64,000 nucleotides of DNA, from positions 53,648,078 to 53,712,077 of the forward strand of contig NC_091014.1 of the NCBI RefSeq assembly GCF_041296385.1. The letters are read 5' to 3'. Origin of the DNA: Aphelocoma coerulescens (Eukaryota; Chordata; Aves; Passeriformes; Corvidae). Each line of letters begins with the position of its first letter. Within the stretch, counting starts at the first letter, position 1. A model generated the notes under the pieces. That model made no database searches, had not been told where the DNA came from, and saw only the letters and a program-made list of their open reading frames with translations. The position numbers and the translations under genes were made by a program. Of the stretch, positions 11,961-24,656 are shown piece by piece.

Positions 11961-14900
11961 GTTTTCTCTCTGCTTTGCACACTTCGGTTTGAGGCATGCT
12001 GGACAAGCTCCCTTGGGATAAGGAGTCATTTTTAGCCCGATTTCTTACAGAAATGAAGCTCTCACAATCATGTTGTCTATCTGCCTGTCTATCAGCCGCC
12101 CACGATACAGTTTGAATCCACTGGCCAATTTCAACCCAACCCAGCAGCAAGGAAGGGATTTTACAGCAAAACAATTCAGATGAGCTCCATGATGAGGCTC
12201 AAGAGGGGAGGGAAGAGAGGAAGGAAGAGAATGCTCATGTGTGCCTGTGGGCTGCATAGCGTCCAAACACCATTTCTGGCATGGCATGGGATGCTTCCAG
12301 CCCCTCACCGGGGCAAGAGAGAGGGATTGAGCTCAGCTCGATGTGTGGGGCTGGTGAGGCCAGGAAGTAGCTGAGCACACTGCAGGGATGTCCTGGGCAT
12401 GCAGCAACCCCAGGCATGAATGTAGCAGAGATGTTCATCCTGCCGCTGGCAAGAGCAACTTCTGCTCTCCACTCTCCCTAACCCCTGCCGGCTGCTCCTC
12501 CGGGGAAAACAGCCGATTAACATATTGCAATGAGTTAACCTTAAATGGTCTAAAAATCCAAACGTCTGCATGCAAATGAATTCTGATGGAAGCAGCAAGA
12601 TAAAGCACAAGCCAGCCACAGCTGAGCCTGTTTACTAACTGAGACACTTTCGTGTTTGCAGCTGGAGCCAAGGTGGTGCTCTCAGTCCTGTGAGGATTTG
12701 CACCTCCCCACTCCATGCTTCTGCCTTGCCAGGTGCAAGGCTTTGAAACAAAATATTGTTCTATATGGGTTTTTTCTTATATATTGGTGGCCATGATCTG
12801 TGACATGCCCTATTTTCTTCCTCTTAAGCAGTGCCAAAAGTGGGTGGTGTGGACAAGAGCCTCCAGGCAGGGTGTCAGGCACACACAGGGCTTTACAAAC
12901 CCAGCAGAGCTCATAGCTCTAACCCGCCAGCCAAAGGCAGGGGATGGAAAGGCCCTTCTCCATCAATTCTGGGTGAACCTGGTTTGCACCCAAGGGGCTG
13001 TGCTCAGCTGCTATTGGGTAAGTTGTCTTCACCCTGTTGTTAATGCTGATAAGCGATTCTTGGTCTCTGTGTGCGAGTCATTGACCTGTGGTTAACTCCT
13101 TCGCACTGAGCTACAGAGCAGAGGTAATGGTGGCAGAGCCAAACTTTCACTGTCGCCCTTTCTCCAGAAGATCACCGAAAGGTCACGTCTTTCCACCCGC
13201 TTTGGAATTAGTGTCCTTTTAATGCCCTTTGGAGCTAGACTCTTCAAAGTCCTCCTTTGAGCCAACCAGTCTTGAAATCCGATGCTCTTGTTCACTTTGC
13301 TCTGCTGGTGGTAGGGAGGGAAACAACAAAGTGACATTTCTGTCGGTCACAAGGCAAACGGCATAAGACAATGATATTTATCTCCTCCTTGAGTGCTCTG
13401 AGGCCTTGTATCTGAAGAAAATTACAGTCACTGGCAATCACCGTTTCCAGCAATCAGGCTGTAGTTGAGCAAGTGGGAAGATGAACAAGTGCTGGTACAA
13501 ATACTCAGGGACTAACCCTCATAGCAGGATCCGCCCAGAAAAGATGCCTTGTGTGCAACAGAAACAAACAAATGCCTTTAAACTTGAACTGGTGTTAAGT
13601 AACATAAAACTTTGCCAGATAAGGACTGTTTGCTCTCATTTAGGGGTTTCTGGCAGCCCTGCTCCTTGGATTATTTGCTGAAATGCAAGTAGCATTTGGC
13701 TATTTTTCAATTTGCGATCTTAAAGGCAAAGAGATTGAGTTTCATCTTCATCTCCTACTACGGAACAATTCTGGGCAGCATGAAAAATCCAGTCTTTCTG
13801 CAGCTGGGAAGACAAATGGAGGCAAAGGGTGTTTGCTGCCACCAGCCTCCTGACAGGCCCAGTTCACACCACATGTACCTGCTAATGCCTCTCCAGCCTG
13901 CAAACTCCTTAGCATGGAGTTATATTTTGTGGTAGAGTTTTAGACCACTTGATGTATCAGAGCTTCCACCACTGCCTCTGAGAACAACAGAAATATAAGT
14001 AATACCAAGTCAGCGGTGTCTTGTCAGAAAGATGAAGCAAAAATTTGGTTTGGTGGCAACTGAGTATGTTTCAACGTAAGTTTCATAAAAAGCTCCACCA
14101 TGCAGTCAGTAAAAAACAGAAGAAGAAGTGGTTTCAGAGGCAACTCTGCAGCAAGGCAGAGGAGGTTTTTAACAGCAATCACATGTAAGCAGCTCAGGGC
14201 ACTGAGAATCCTGATGTCACTGCATGCTCCTGTTCTGCATCACCTGCTCTGAGTATGACAGCAAACCCTTCTTGTGGAAGAAATGCTGCCTGGTTGGGTG
14301 TTTTCTGGTGTCTTCCCCTCAGGAGCAACAGCAAACAGAAAAGGAGAATGTTGTCTGCCTTCATTTCTCTGGCTCTTTTCACTGTTTGAGCTTGGGTTAG
14401 CCTGCACCCTCTGGAGTGCAGGGGGTCAGTAACTGCCAGCTCTCCCAGCGATGGACACATGAGCCAACAGGTAATCACTGTTTGGCCTTGGAAACCAGAT
14501 AAGCCAGAGGATTTTTTTCTTTCCAGTGTGCAGAACTGGACAAAACAAAGGTGAAGGTAAAGTCAAAAGGAACACATTTCTGTGAATGATGCAACAACAG
14601 GGGGTGGAAGGATTCTGGGAACATGCCGGAAGCAGTGTGTACCCCAAAGGAATGGCTGGGTGCTTTGGGGATACACAGAGCTGTTGCTGCGGTCAAGGAG
14701 AGGCAGATGACCTCTTCTTGCTCCTTCCCTCCTTCGCAAGGCTGAATTTTGCTCTTCACACTTCAGAGTGTTAATGTGCTTTTGCAAATATAATTATCAC
14801 AACGAGGGGGAAAAAAGCCTGGAGAAAAGTGAGCTGCATTTCTCTCTGCACACACAGCACCCCCAGCTATCACCTGTCACCCCTCTCCAGTGCCCAGTTT

Positions 14901-17900
14901 GCAATTTTGCAGACACTTACTCTGTGTTTCTCCTCACTACACCAGGCTCAGGTTAAATTGACCCACCTCCGTGCTTCTCTGGGCCTGCTGCCTCCCCATC
15001 TCACATGCTCCTCTTATCCCCCCTTGCTGCAGTTCTGGCCTGCTGGGAGCTCCCAAAGGAGAGCTGAAAAGTACCATGGGGAAAGCAGGAGCAAAGGGGG
15101 TTTTCTCATTTGCCACTTGGGTATAGTTTCCAAATCCTCTAAAAGGGAGCTGTGCCATTAGAAAAGGAAATCTTGGTCCCATGGAGGTGCTGAGGGGGAA
15201 GACAAGACCATCATGTGCTCTCTCCAGCCTTGCCATCCTTAATCCTCACTACAGGGTCTCTTCCAGACCTGAATTCCAGCACCTACATGTCAAATTACTC
15301 ACCAGTCATGGTATCTTTAAGCATATTCCCTCCCAGCATTGTCCCAGGCGGTAACCACAGCCAAGACAGCGATATGTTGAGAAACACCTTCTTTCAAAGG
15401 CCCATCCAGTGCAGCAGCAGCCGTGTACTTGGGCGGGGTGAGATGTGTGTCAGAGTCACTTTACCAGCATGGGCAGGAAGGAAAATGGCATGCTGGGGTG
15501 TTTTTTGTCTGGTGGCTGTAATCTGGAGGGGCTTTACTTTGCTGTTTGCATTCACTCCAGATGAATCTTCACCTCCATAAGCTTTTGGGGTACCCCCTGT
15601 AGTGTCTGATGCTGCCCATATCCAGCGCCCACAGAGGAGGAAAAGCCTTGGTGCCACAGCACCGTAGTGGCATGTGCCTCTGACCCAGAGCCTGGTGCTG
15701 ATCTCAGTGTTTAATGCAGTCAGCACCTTCTGGGAGGAAACTTGGAGAAATGAGGGAAGGTGCTATCAGGCTGGACATGGCCAAATCCCAGAGCCCCCAT
15801 GCTCCCCATGATGTGAAGCCCAAGCCACAGCAGAACTCTCACCTGTACCTGCAGCTCAACTGTTTGGCTGCAAAGCTGCTGGCTGAGCGGTTGTGCTCAG
15901 CTTGCAGCCAGAGGGATGCCAAGAGCGGTTTGGACAGCACGAGAGTGAGATATGTGGTGAAGAGATGGATAGAAAACAGTACGAGAAACCACAGGAAGCT
16001 CCCTGTGGCTACAGTGAAGCAGCAGTTAACTGTTCCGTGCGTGCTGTGGGGGCCTGAAGTGTTCACCAACAGCGGGAGAGATTTACCTTGGGGCCCCCAG
16101 GAAGGGCTGCTGGGCCTTTTCTGTGTGAGCTGGAGCTGTTGGCCAAGACCAGGCAGGCTCACCTCAACCTGTGGATTTTCTCTGGCTGTCTGTTGCTTGG
16201 GGATGGCCCCAACGCCTCTGAATTGTGACTTTTCCTCCCATAAATCAGAGATAGGAGAAACACATTAAACCATAGCCATCCCCATACACTTGCAGAATTG
16301 CTCCCAGGACAATGTTTTCTGGAGTTAGCTTTGAAACATTCATGTAAATGAATGAACCAACATGGTGTGGTTTCCACCACAGCCTCCCTGAAAGCACATC
16401 TTTGCCTTGAAGGTCTCAGATGAGGTCCCAGTCCAGCCTCCCCTTTTTGCTTTCCCCTGCCCTCCCCTCTTAGGCCTTGATGTTGATCTGAGGCTTCCTT
16501 GATTTGGCATCCTTTTCAGCATCTTATCTTGTCTTGTTGAGAACACATGTACTGAAAAGCCACCGGCTGGACTTTAAGCCACTCAGCCATGCAGAGACAT
16601 GGCAAGTGGATTTGGAAAGGGGGTGAGGGTAGGGCCAGAAGTCCTGCAGCCCCTGATAAGCACAACCCCATGCCGGGTGACGCTGGCTCACATTGCGGCT
16701 GACCTCCCCTGGGAGCACAACAACTGCTGTTCCCCTCACCTTCCCCCATCCCACCCCCGACACAGGCAAAGGCACAATGGGATTTGCAGCCAAATGAGTT
16801 AAACTGCTGCTGACCGAATGCGCTTTGACTAGGGCCAGACTGATTTTCCTGGTCCCTGTGACTGATACAAGCATGTCCAGCCAGGGAACTGTAAAGAAGA
16901 CAGGCCTGAAACCAATTTCATTGCAACCAGTGCCAGCTGCATGGGTTGATAAGGCCTTTGATAACATTGTGGAGAGGAGTTATCAATGTTGGGCAGGGCT
17001 GTCTCGAAGGTACAGCTCCTTCACCACTGGCAGACAGGAGATGGACACAAGTACCAGAAGGTGCTTACAGCACCCAAAAAACATCCCTTACAAGTAGTGA
17101 GCAGCCAGGGCAGCCCAGTGTGGGGCAACAACCAGAATATGAGGGAGACCTCAGCCTGCCGCACACTGTGCTGGCAGGCTGCTTGTCTCACCTCTGCTTG
17201 CACCTCGGTCATATTGACTCACAGCTCCTCCACCCTTGGTGAAGATGGGGACATAGAGCAGAATGACATCCTGGAAATCCAATAACTGCCTATCCCTTCA
17301 AAGGGGACCCCCAAGGAGGGGGCCGTTATCTATGTTTGGAACTGGCAACTACAACATGTGGGCCATTTACTCTGCCTTTGTGTGCCTGTCCTGTCTACAT
17401 CCCATTTTATTGCTCTTTCCTGAAGTACTTGTGAGATACAGAGGCTTATCAAAGCATCCCAGAGAGAACCATTTAAACTGTCTTGGGTGGGGTGGCAGGC
17501 GCAGGCAGGAAAGCCAACGGAGCCACCGTCAGCAGGACTACTCTGACCCTCCAGCCTCTTGGCTGGCAAATTTTGGCTGCATTAGCTTAATCGCGGTGCT
17601 CTCCCAGGCTGCACTGAGCGAACCACACGTGTGAGGTGTGAACTGGATCGGCTGTCCCGGGCTCATTAATCTGGCTGAACCATTAAACGCTGCCCGGGGT
17701 GATGGTTTATTGCAGGGCTAATGTGGCTGCGCTGCCGCCAGTTGCACACTCAGCCTAGCCTGGCACGCTCTCACAGAGACCCACAGTCCCTGCCTGCACG
17801 GGGGCTTGCAGCCCCACAGAGCCCTCAGTGGAGACTTGCTCATCTTCCAAGCCAGGACAGATTCCCAGCTGCCCAGAAACACAAAATTCAGAAAGCAGAA

Positions 17901-20900
17901 CAAGACCTGGGAAGGAAATGACACTGAAAGATCTGATTGCATCTGAGCTGTCTGCAGCTGAGCAGGGTTAAAAGGTAGCTGAGCCCGACTTGCTGTCACT
18001 GCCAGCCTCCTCGCGAGCAGGCTCGGCCTCCTCCCGGGCACTTCCAAATTTACTGGGTCAGCCAGTGACCTGTTTTGCCAAAGTGGCTCAGGTTAACCAC
18101 AACCATTTAGTGGCCAGTCCTTGCTTGCCCAGCTCATGCTGCCCATGCCAGTGCAAGCAGAGCTTCACGTGGGGTGGTTGGCCAGGATCAGCGCTGTCGC
18201 AGCCAGGGGAGAGAGAGGAAGCAGTGGCTTTATGTCAGGGAGCAGCTGCCAGCTGATGTGTCCCTGTGGGTCAGTTTGGGCTGCAAAGGAGGCTTTGGTA
18301 GGTCTGCATGCTCCAAAGTGCTACACAGGGCTCGCTTCGTCTCACCTCCTGCATGTGGTGTCACAATTAACTCTCATGCTTGGGGCACCTCCATGGGAGG
18401 AACACGAAAGGGGCTGCTGCATGTTACCCCTCAGACCAGGTCCTGTGGGAGAAATACCTGGGCAGGAGCTGCTGTGTTGTCAGACAGCTCCCTGCGGGGG
18501 ATGAGCTGAGGGTCAGGACAACAGAAAGTACCTCACCCAACCTCTTGCCCTCCAGGTGCATCACACACCAGCACTGCCAGGCTGCCACAGGGCCCGGAGT
18601 ACACCGGGATATTTTCCAAGCCAGAGGTCTTGTCACCAAAAGGCTCCTGAGTTTGCAGAGGGCTGTGTTCTCCCCTTTATCGTGTTCCTGCCCTGCCTGG
18701 AGAAGGGCTTTGAGGTGTGAGGAGAACATGGTGCCAGCACCAGAGAGGCACATACAGGGGGAGCAGGGTCGGTGCCCTGACCGGGTGACAGAGCAGAAGA
18801 GGGGGCTGCTGTCATCTCCGGATGCAGTGCTGTGTAACTTTAGCTCTGGGCCATCCCTATTTGTCTTTGCTTCTTGCATGTTGTGAATAGATATTAGCTC
18901 AAGCTCAATGGGCTTCACGCAGGTCTTGGAACCAGATGATTCAAGCTGGGATTTGTTCCATATCTCGGGTTTCACATGTTTTCTTTAGCTGCATTTTAAT
19001 TGTGGGGGTTTCCTTTTTTTGATTCGTGAGGTGTTTTACCCAGGTGCCATTCCTTCACAGCTGCAAATACCCTAAATAAATCTAATTCCTGGAATATGCG
19101 AGGGTGAAGAGGATGTGCCCTACAACATAATAGGTCAGGTTTTTATCACAGCTCTTCATCTGGAAAACCATTGGGAACATGTCCACAGAAAATGTCTGGC
19201 GCTAGTCTGGAAAACAACGTTCGATGTCAACAGAGCCCTAAAGAGAGGAGTGTAACACGGTTAAACAAAGCCTGGATTAGGTTTAGCTCACCTTTATTTC
19301 CAGCTTCAACCAACAAACCTCTCCTCTGACTGCAGCTGAGCTCAGGTCCTGATGGTAATGGGAAACAAAATTCCCCTTTTTTTCCTAGCTGCCCAATTTT
19401 TTTAGGGTCATTCCTGATAGGCTGCAGTAACCCTTGGGTTGTTTTATACATCCTGAGCCATAAGGGGCCAGGAAGAGGCTGGTGGCCAAAAATGAGGTGG
19501 TCTGGTCCTACGTGGACTTGTCAAACCTCATGCAATGAATTCCCATTTCCTTCTGCTTCCTGCCCCAACAGCCCTTTGTCCCCACCAACTGCAGCAGTTC
19601 TGTTTGGGCCACAGAGCAGGAGAAGGGCTAGAAGGTACCTCCAAAGGGGGTCCTGTATTTGGAGGACCCACCCCTCAAAGCCAACACCTTTTCCATCTGT
19701 GGGTTGGTGTCGGGAGCCCTCCTGCCTTGTGAGGGGCCTTGTGCTTGGGAGACGAGAATTGGGAGAGTTATTGACTTCTTCCCTCGGCTCTTCTCCCATG
19801 CCAGAGCCAAAACTTCTCTGTCCCTGCTTACCACAGGGTGGAAAAAGCAGTAATACAAGTTGTGTGCACTCCCTCTAAGCAGACTGCAGCATGTTTGGAC
19901 CATCAGCCAGAGTTTCGCATCACTGCATGGGGTCTGCATCCCACCCCAGAGCCTGCTGGCTTGTCCAGGCAGGTACAGGTGTTACCAGCACTGGAATAGC
20001 TCTAAGGACTGGTTTGACAGGCTGCTCCTGCCTTTTGCTAACTCCCACTCCCAAATTAATTTGGGGCAACTTGCCACAGGCTGCTCCATCTCACAAGTGC
20101 CCCAGAGCTGGGTTTCCCTGCTGTGCTTCCACACTGTTGGCCGAGGGCCAAACCACTCCTGGAATTATTGCTCTCCTTGCTGCTGGGCTGTTTCAACAGC
20201 ATCTGATGTGATATCAGAAGTGTCACAGCCTGGGGGGAGCAAAGGATCACCCCATCCCCATGGGTCTCCCAAGAACCACCCATGCAATGGCATCTGACTT
20301 GGGAAACCATGGCTGGAGTGGAGGGCAGTGCATTTCTGGGGTCTGGAGGGTAAGCTGCCCCCTGCTTCACCTACCCTCGCTGCCATGCCTACCTCATCTT
20401 CTTCATGGAAGAAATCCCTCCTGAGGAAGGCAGTGAGTGAGGGGGGCTCTGCATCCCCCCGTGCCTGAGGTGCTTTTGTCAGCCTGCTGGATCCCGGCTG
20501 ATGGATGGCTGCAGGCAGCAAATTTGAGCAGCATCTCCATGCCAATTTAAATAAATAAATGAGTCTGAATGCTTCGCCTTGCAGAATGGCATCTCATTCA
20601 GCCGCTCAAGCATCAAATACCTCCGGGATTCTTTGGGTCTCAATTTGCAGAACTATTTCCCTTTCAAGTGCTCTTTTATTTTTCTTTTTATTTATTTAAA
20701 CCTGTTTTTCCTGTAGTGAACAATCCTTGCACATGAAAGCAGGCAGCTTTTAGATGTTGGTGGAGCTTTCCTCCAGACTGAAGAGGGATCAGCGGGCTCT
20801 ATTTAAAAAGGTCTTCCCCAGCCCTTGCAGCTGGTGGGGATGCAGGGGGATATTCTGTGGTCCAGTTTTAGTTTGAGTTCCCCAAAGCTGCCAGATTGCT

Positions 20901-23900
20901 CGCGGGAATTGCTCACAGCCAAGGCTGAGTAGTTGTGCTGGTGCTGAGGGGAAGCTCTTGCCCGCCCGGGGCCAAGTAACAGCTGTGGGAGCTACTGCTG
21001 GTGGCGGCTGCAGCCCCCTCCTCAGCCCCTTAGGTGGGTTTTGGGAGCTGGAGGGTGGGAGGAACATGTATATGTCCAAAATACCACAGATGCCTTAAGG
21101 ACAGAACAAGCTCAGGCCTGGTGAAATTGCATTTAGCATCAGTGGGATGGGGGAAATTGATGAGGTGGGGAGAAGGATGAGATGATGATGTCTGTTGGCT
21201 GCATCCCCTCTGCTGAGCCCATTTCGCTTTTCTGGGAGCCCCTGAGCCTTGGGGGTTGCAAAGAACCACCTGCATAAGCTACCTGAGGCACCTCAGAGGC
21301 TGGAAGAGCAGAACACCAATGGAAAGAAGCTGGTATTATTTTCACCGAACACAAGAATATTAAGCAATCTAATTCATGTGTTTGAACACCTGGGCGTGAT
21401 AGAGAGAGCCTCCTCAGAAGCACAGGAGTTTCCCTGTGTATAATCTAAAACAAACTTCTTCCAGCCAATCTCTAATCAAGGCGTGATGGATCAGTGAATT
21501 AATATAGGGGCTTAGTTAAATTGGCAAGCTCTGTGTTACTGTTGTGGGTTATGGCGGTGTTTTTTGACTACTTCATTCCATCCACATACCCCCTTACACT
21601 GATCACCCTCTCCTGCCTTCAGGTAATCTGCTCAGTGCAGTGGCCAGGCACGGCACATCACAGGTATTTGGGAATAAGCTGTAGAGTTTTGGGGCACGAC
21701 ATGCACGAAAGCTCAGGCTCCTGCAAAATAGCCGAGAGCAGTTCTCCCAGAGCAGTTTCCTTTTGCTGACACTCACGTCCTCGTGCTTTTGCACCACACT
21801 TTTGTTTGCAGCAGTGCTGCTCCTGCAAGGCTGTGGCGGCCTTTTGCACCAGTGTAGGAGGAATTGCAGGGGGTTTGCCCTGCTGCCTTTCCGAGGGTGT
21901 CTGGTCTCCTTCTAGCAGCAGTCACTGTGGTCAAAATGCTGCACATCAGCCAGGCCATAAAGAAATGGTTTGGCTTCGTGTTTTAGACGTGTTTGGTAAA
22001 CACAGTGCAAACTCTGCTGTATCCCTTCAGCTCCTCCATCTTCCTGCCAGCTCCTCATGAGCCCCGGCTGCCTTCTCTGTGCTGCAGATAACGGAGAATT
22101 GACTCTGTCCCTGTTGTGGATCCTCCCTGGGAGCTATGGGGAGGATATACTCCCCAGGGGGCTGATCTCCCCTCGTCTCTCTCATTTCCAACCAGCCTGT
22201 GTGCTCAGTGTAGCCAGAACAAGGGGGAGTGAGTGTCTCTCTGACATGCCTCGGTTAGCTGGCGATGGCGCCTGCTCCCTTGTGGGAATGCCACTGCTGC
22301 TGGAGTGATAAACTAGAGGTATTTGGGGATTCGAGAGGAGAGCGAGGGAGCTGGGGATGAGCAAGACATTGCTGTACATCTGTGCACATGGCAGCTGAGT
22401 TCAGAAGACTGGGGACCCTCATCCTTAGCTCTGCAGAAACAGAGGTTTCTGCCAATGGTGGGGTGCTCTGCAAACCTTTTCTCAAATCTCAGCCATTAGA
22501 AGGGAACTAAATCCATTTTATAGTCCTCAACCTCCCATATCTGTGCTAGCACACTGCAGTCCCCCCTGTCTGCTGGGCAAGAGCCAGCTCTGGGAGCTGT
22601 TTGATGGGAGGAAGCTCAGGGCACCTTGGCCAACACTACAAGTGGCCAGGACCAGGACAAGCAGCACAGCGCAGTCACTCAGTCCCTCCTCAGCTTTCTA
22701 TGCCAGCGCTATTCCTCTCTACTCTCCTCTCTTCAGCCCTTTCCTACCCTCAGGGCAGCAAAAGCCAGTTTTGCCACATCATCACACTGCCGTCACCTGT
22801 GCTGGCTCCTCTCCAGTTTCCCCAGTCCTCAGAGATGTGTATCTTGCTCTGCCCCCTCATGTGAGTGGTCCCTGTGAGGTGCCAGCTCAGCGAGGCCGTG
22901 CAGAGTTTGCTGCATCTTGCTGATGTTTCCCAGGCCCCATGCACTTCTGCAGTTGCCATCCACAGCACAACTCCCACAGTGGGAATGACTCCAAAACTGA
23001 GTACCACAAGCAGCTCGGCTGCACGTGAGTCCATTCACTGAGGCCAGCTGGAGAACTGATCTGGCTGAAAAAATCCTTTTTTTTAAAATTTCTTTTTTTA
23101 CCCTGGGTTATTTTTTAATCCAGATCAGCTCCTTGACCTGGTTTCCTCTGGCTCTGCCAAAAGAGCCAAAGGGCAGCCTGGGGGTAGGCTGGAGGATGGG
23201 GACACTGCAGAGTTTAGCCCAACAGCAACAGAGCTGGAATGTCAGCAGTCCAAGGCTCTGGAGCCACTTCCTTCCTTTCTTCCCCACAGATCAGGAGTGA
23301 CACCTTCCCACAGAATAGCTGGTGCCCAGGGAGCATGGCCATTGCTCCCAGCTCACAGGAGCTGACTCAGAGCAGAGATTCCTTCTCCTCTGCTGCTGAA
23401 GCCCTTTGAAATGTGTTTACACACCAGGTGGGAATAAAAGTCAGAATTTCATTGGTGTTCGGCCAGGGAATCATTCCGATTTGAAAACCCTTGTGTGACT
23501 TGGTTTTTCTGATCGTACCAGCAAAAATAAATGCAGGCACTAAAGTGGGCATGGAGAAATCAGCAGATCAGGATGCTTGGACATCCCAGCTCCACAGGGC
23601 TTTCCCTGTGGAGGTTGTCCAACAAGGTGCGTCACACCAAACCCTTTTGGTTTCGATACCCATTATATTTCCTTAATGTGCCAGTGGGTTGTCCCCACCA
23701 AGCCCACATGCCAGAGCCCTCTTTTGTGCTACCTCCCTGCCATGTCCCCACCCCAGATGATCTGCTTAACACAGTTTGGTGAACATGCCTTCCAATGAGG
23801 CCTCCACAACCCCAGCACTGCTGCCTGGGAGTGTTTCTGCAGCAACACTGCTGCAGTTCATGCCTCTCAGAGCTATTTTCCACCACAGGGACTTCATCAG

Positions 23901-24377
23901 CACCAGATGAGTTGGGAGCCTGGAGCAGCTCCCTTTGCCATCCTCCTTTGAACTCATTAGTGAATATGCCAAGGCTTGACTGGATATTTAGTTCGCTGGC
24001 ACTTCCTTAGGCCTCTGTGCCCTAAATAGCACTCAGCAGTCATTTATCATTGCAGCCCAGGTCCTCCAGGCAGCATGCTTTTGCATAGCTGTATTTATAG
24101 CCTTGTCAATTTTCATTCTCTTTTTCAGAAACAGAAATACTGATATTCTCTGCTGAAGCTTCCTGTCGAAGCTGCCACCCACCCGTGGTTCAATAAACAC
24201 CAGCCACCTCTCAAGCAAAGTTTGTCACAACAAAATCTTCTCTCATGCCTTGATCTCCACTAGCTGTGGCTGCTTTTCTTCTGGAAACTACCTTTATTTC
24301 TGTGCTACTGGGCACCAAGTTGGCTTTCCCAGTGGATGCAGAACCTTGCTAACCCTTGGACCTACATCTCTCCCCTG

Positions 24378-24462
24378 TCACAGAATCATAGAATTGTTCA
24401 GACTGGAAAATACCTCTAAGATCAAGTCCAACCATCAACCCAGCACTGCCATGTTCACTATG
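24378..24462 (-). mobile_element. CR1 LINE 3' fragment
   Basis: The + strand shows CAGAATCATAGAATTGTTCA, then AGTCCAACCATCAACCCAGC, the reverse complement of an avian CR1 3' end. It is only about 85 bp, a truncated relic with diverged bases. Confidence 0.85.
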
Positions 24463-24624
24463 TTTCAGTTTGTGTCATGGGGTCTGACTGCCCTGAGGAC
24501 AACAAAACCAACACGTGTCCATCTGGCAGTGAAGTGTGGGAGAGGCTGTGGCAAAAGGCTCGGTGCAGCAGTGTGACTCCCAGCTTCCCTGCATGGGGGG
24601 TCCTGTGAAGTTCGCAGCTGGTTT

Positions 24625-24656
24625 GGCAAACAGCCCGCGGGGCAAACAGCCCGCGG
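24625..24656 (+). repeat. Tandem duplication of a 16-bp unit
   Basis: GGCAAACAGCCCGCGG occurs twice in a row with no mismatch. The second copy is followed by the first three bases of a third. Each copy contains a SacII-like CCGCGG palindrome. Confidence 0.95.

Larger units (their letters stand above)
9851..24377. other. Intergenic, left part
   Basis: No coding exon that I can defend. Contents: an ancient SINE-like piece at the island edge (9838-9900), a (TTTG)n/poly(T) tract near 10.9 kb, a second SINE-like piece at 11.83-11.96 kb, and two stretches that look like possible conserved regulatory DNA (12.51-12.60 kb and 17.64-17.73 kb). The rest is unremarkable. Confidence 0.6.
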
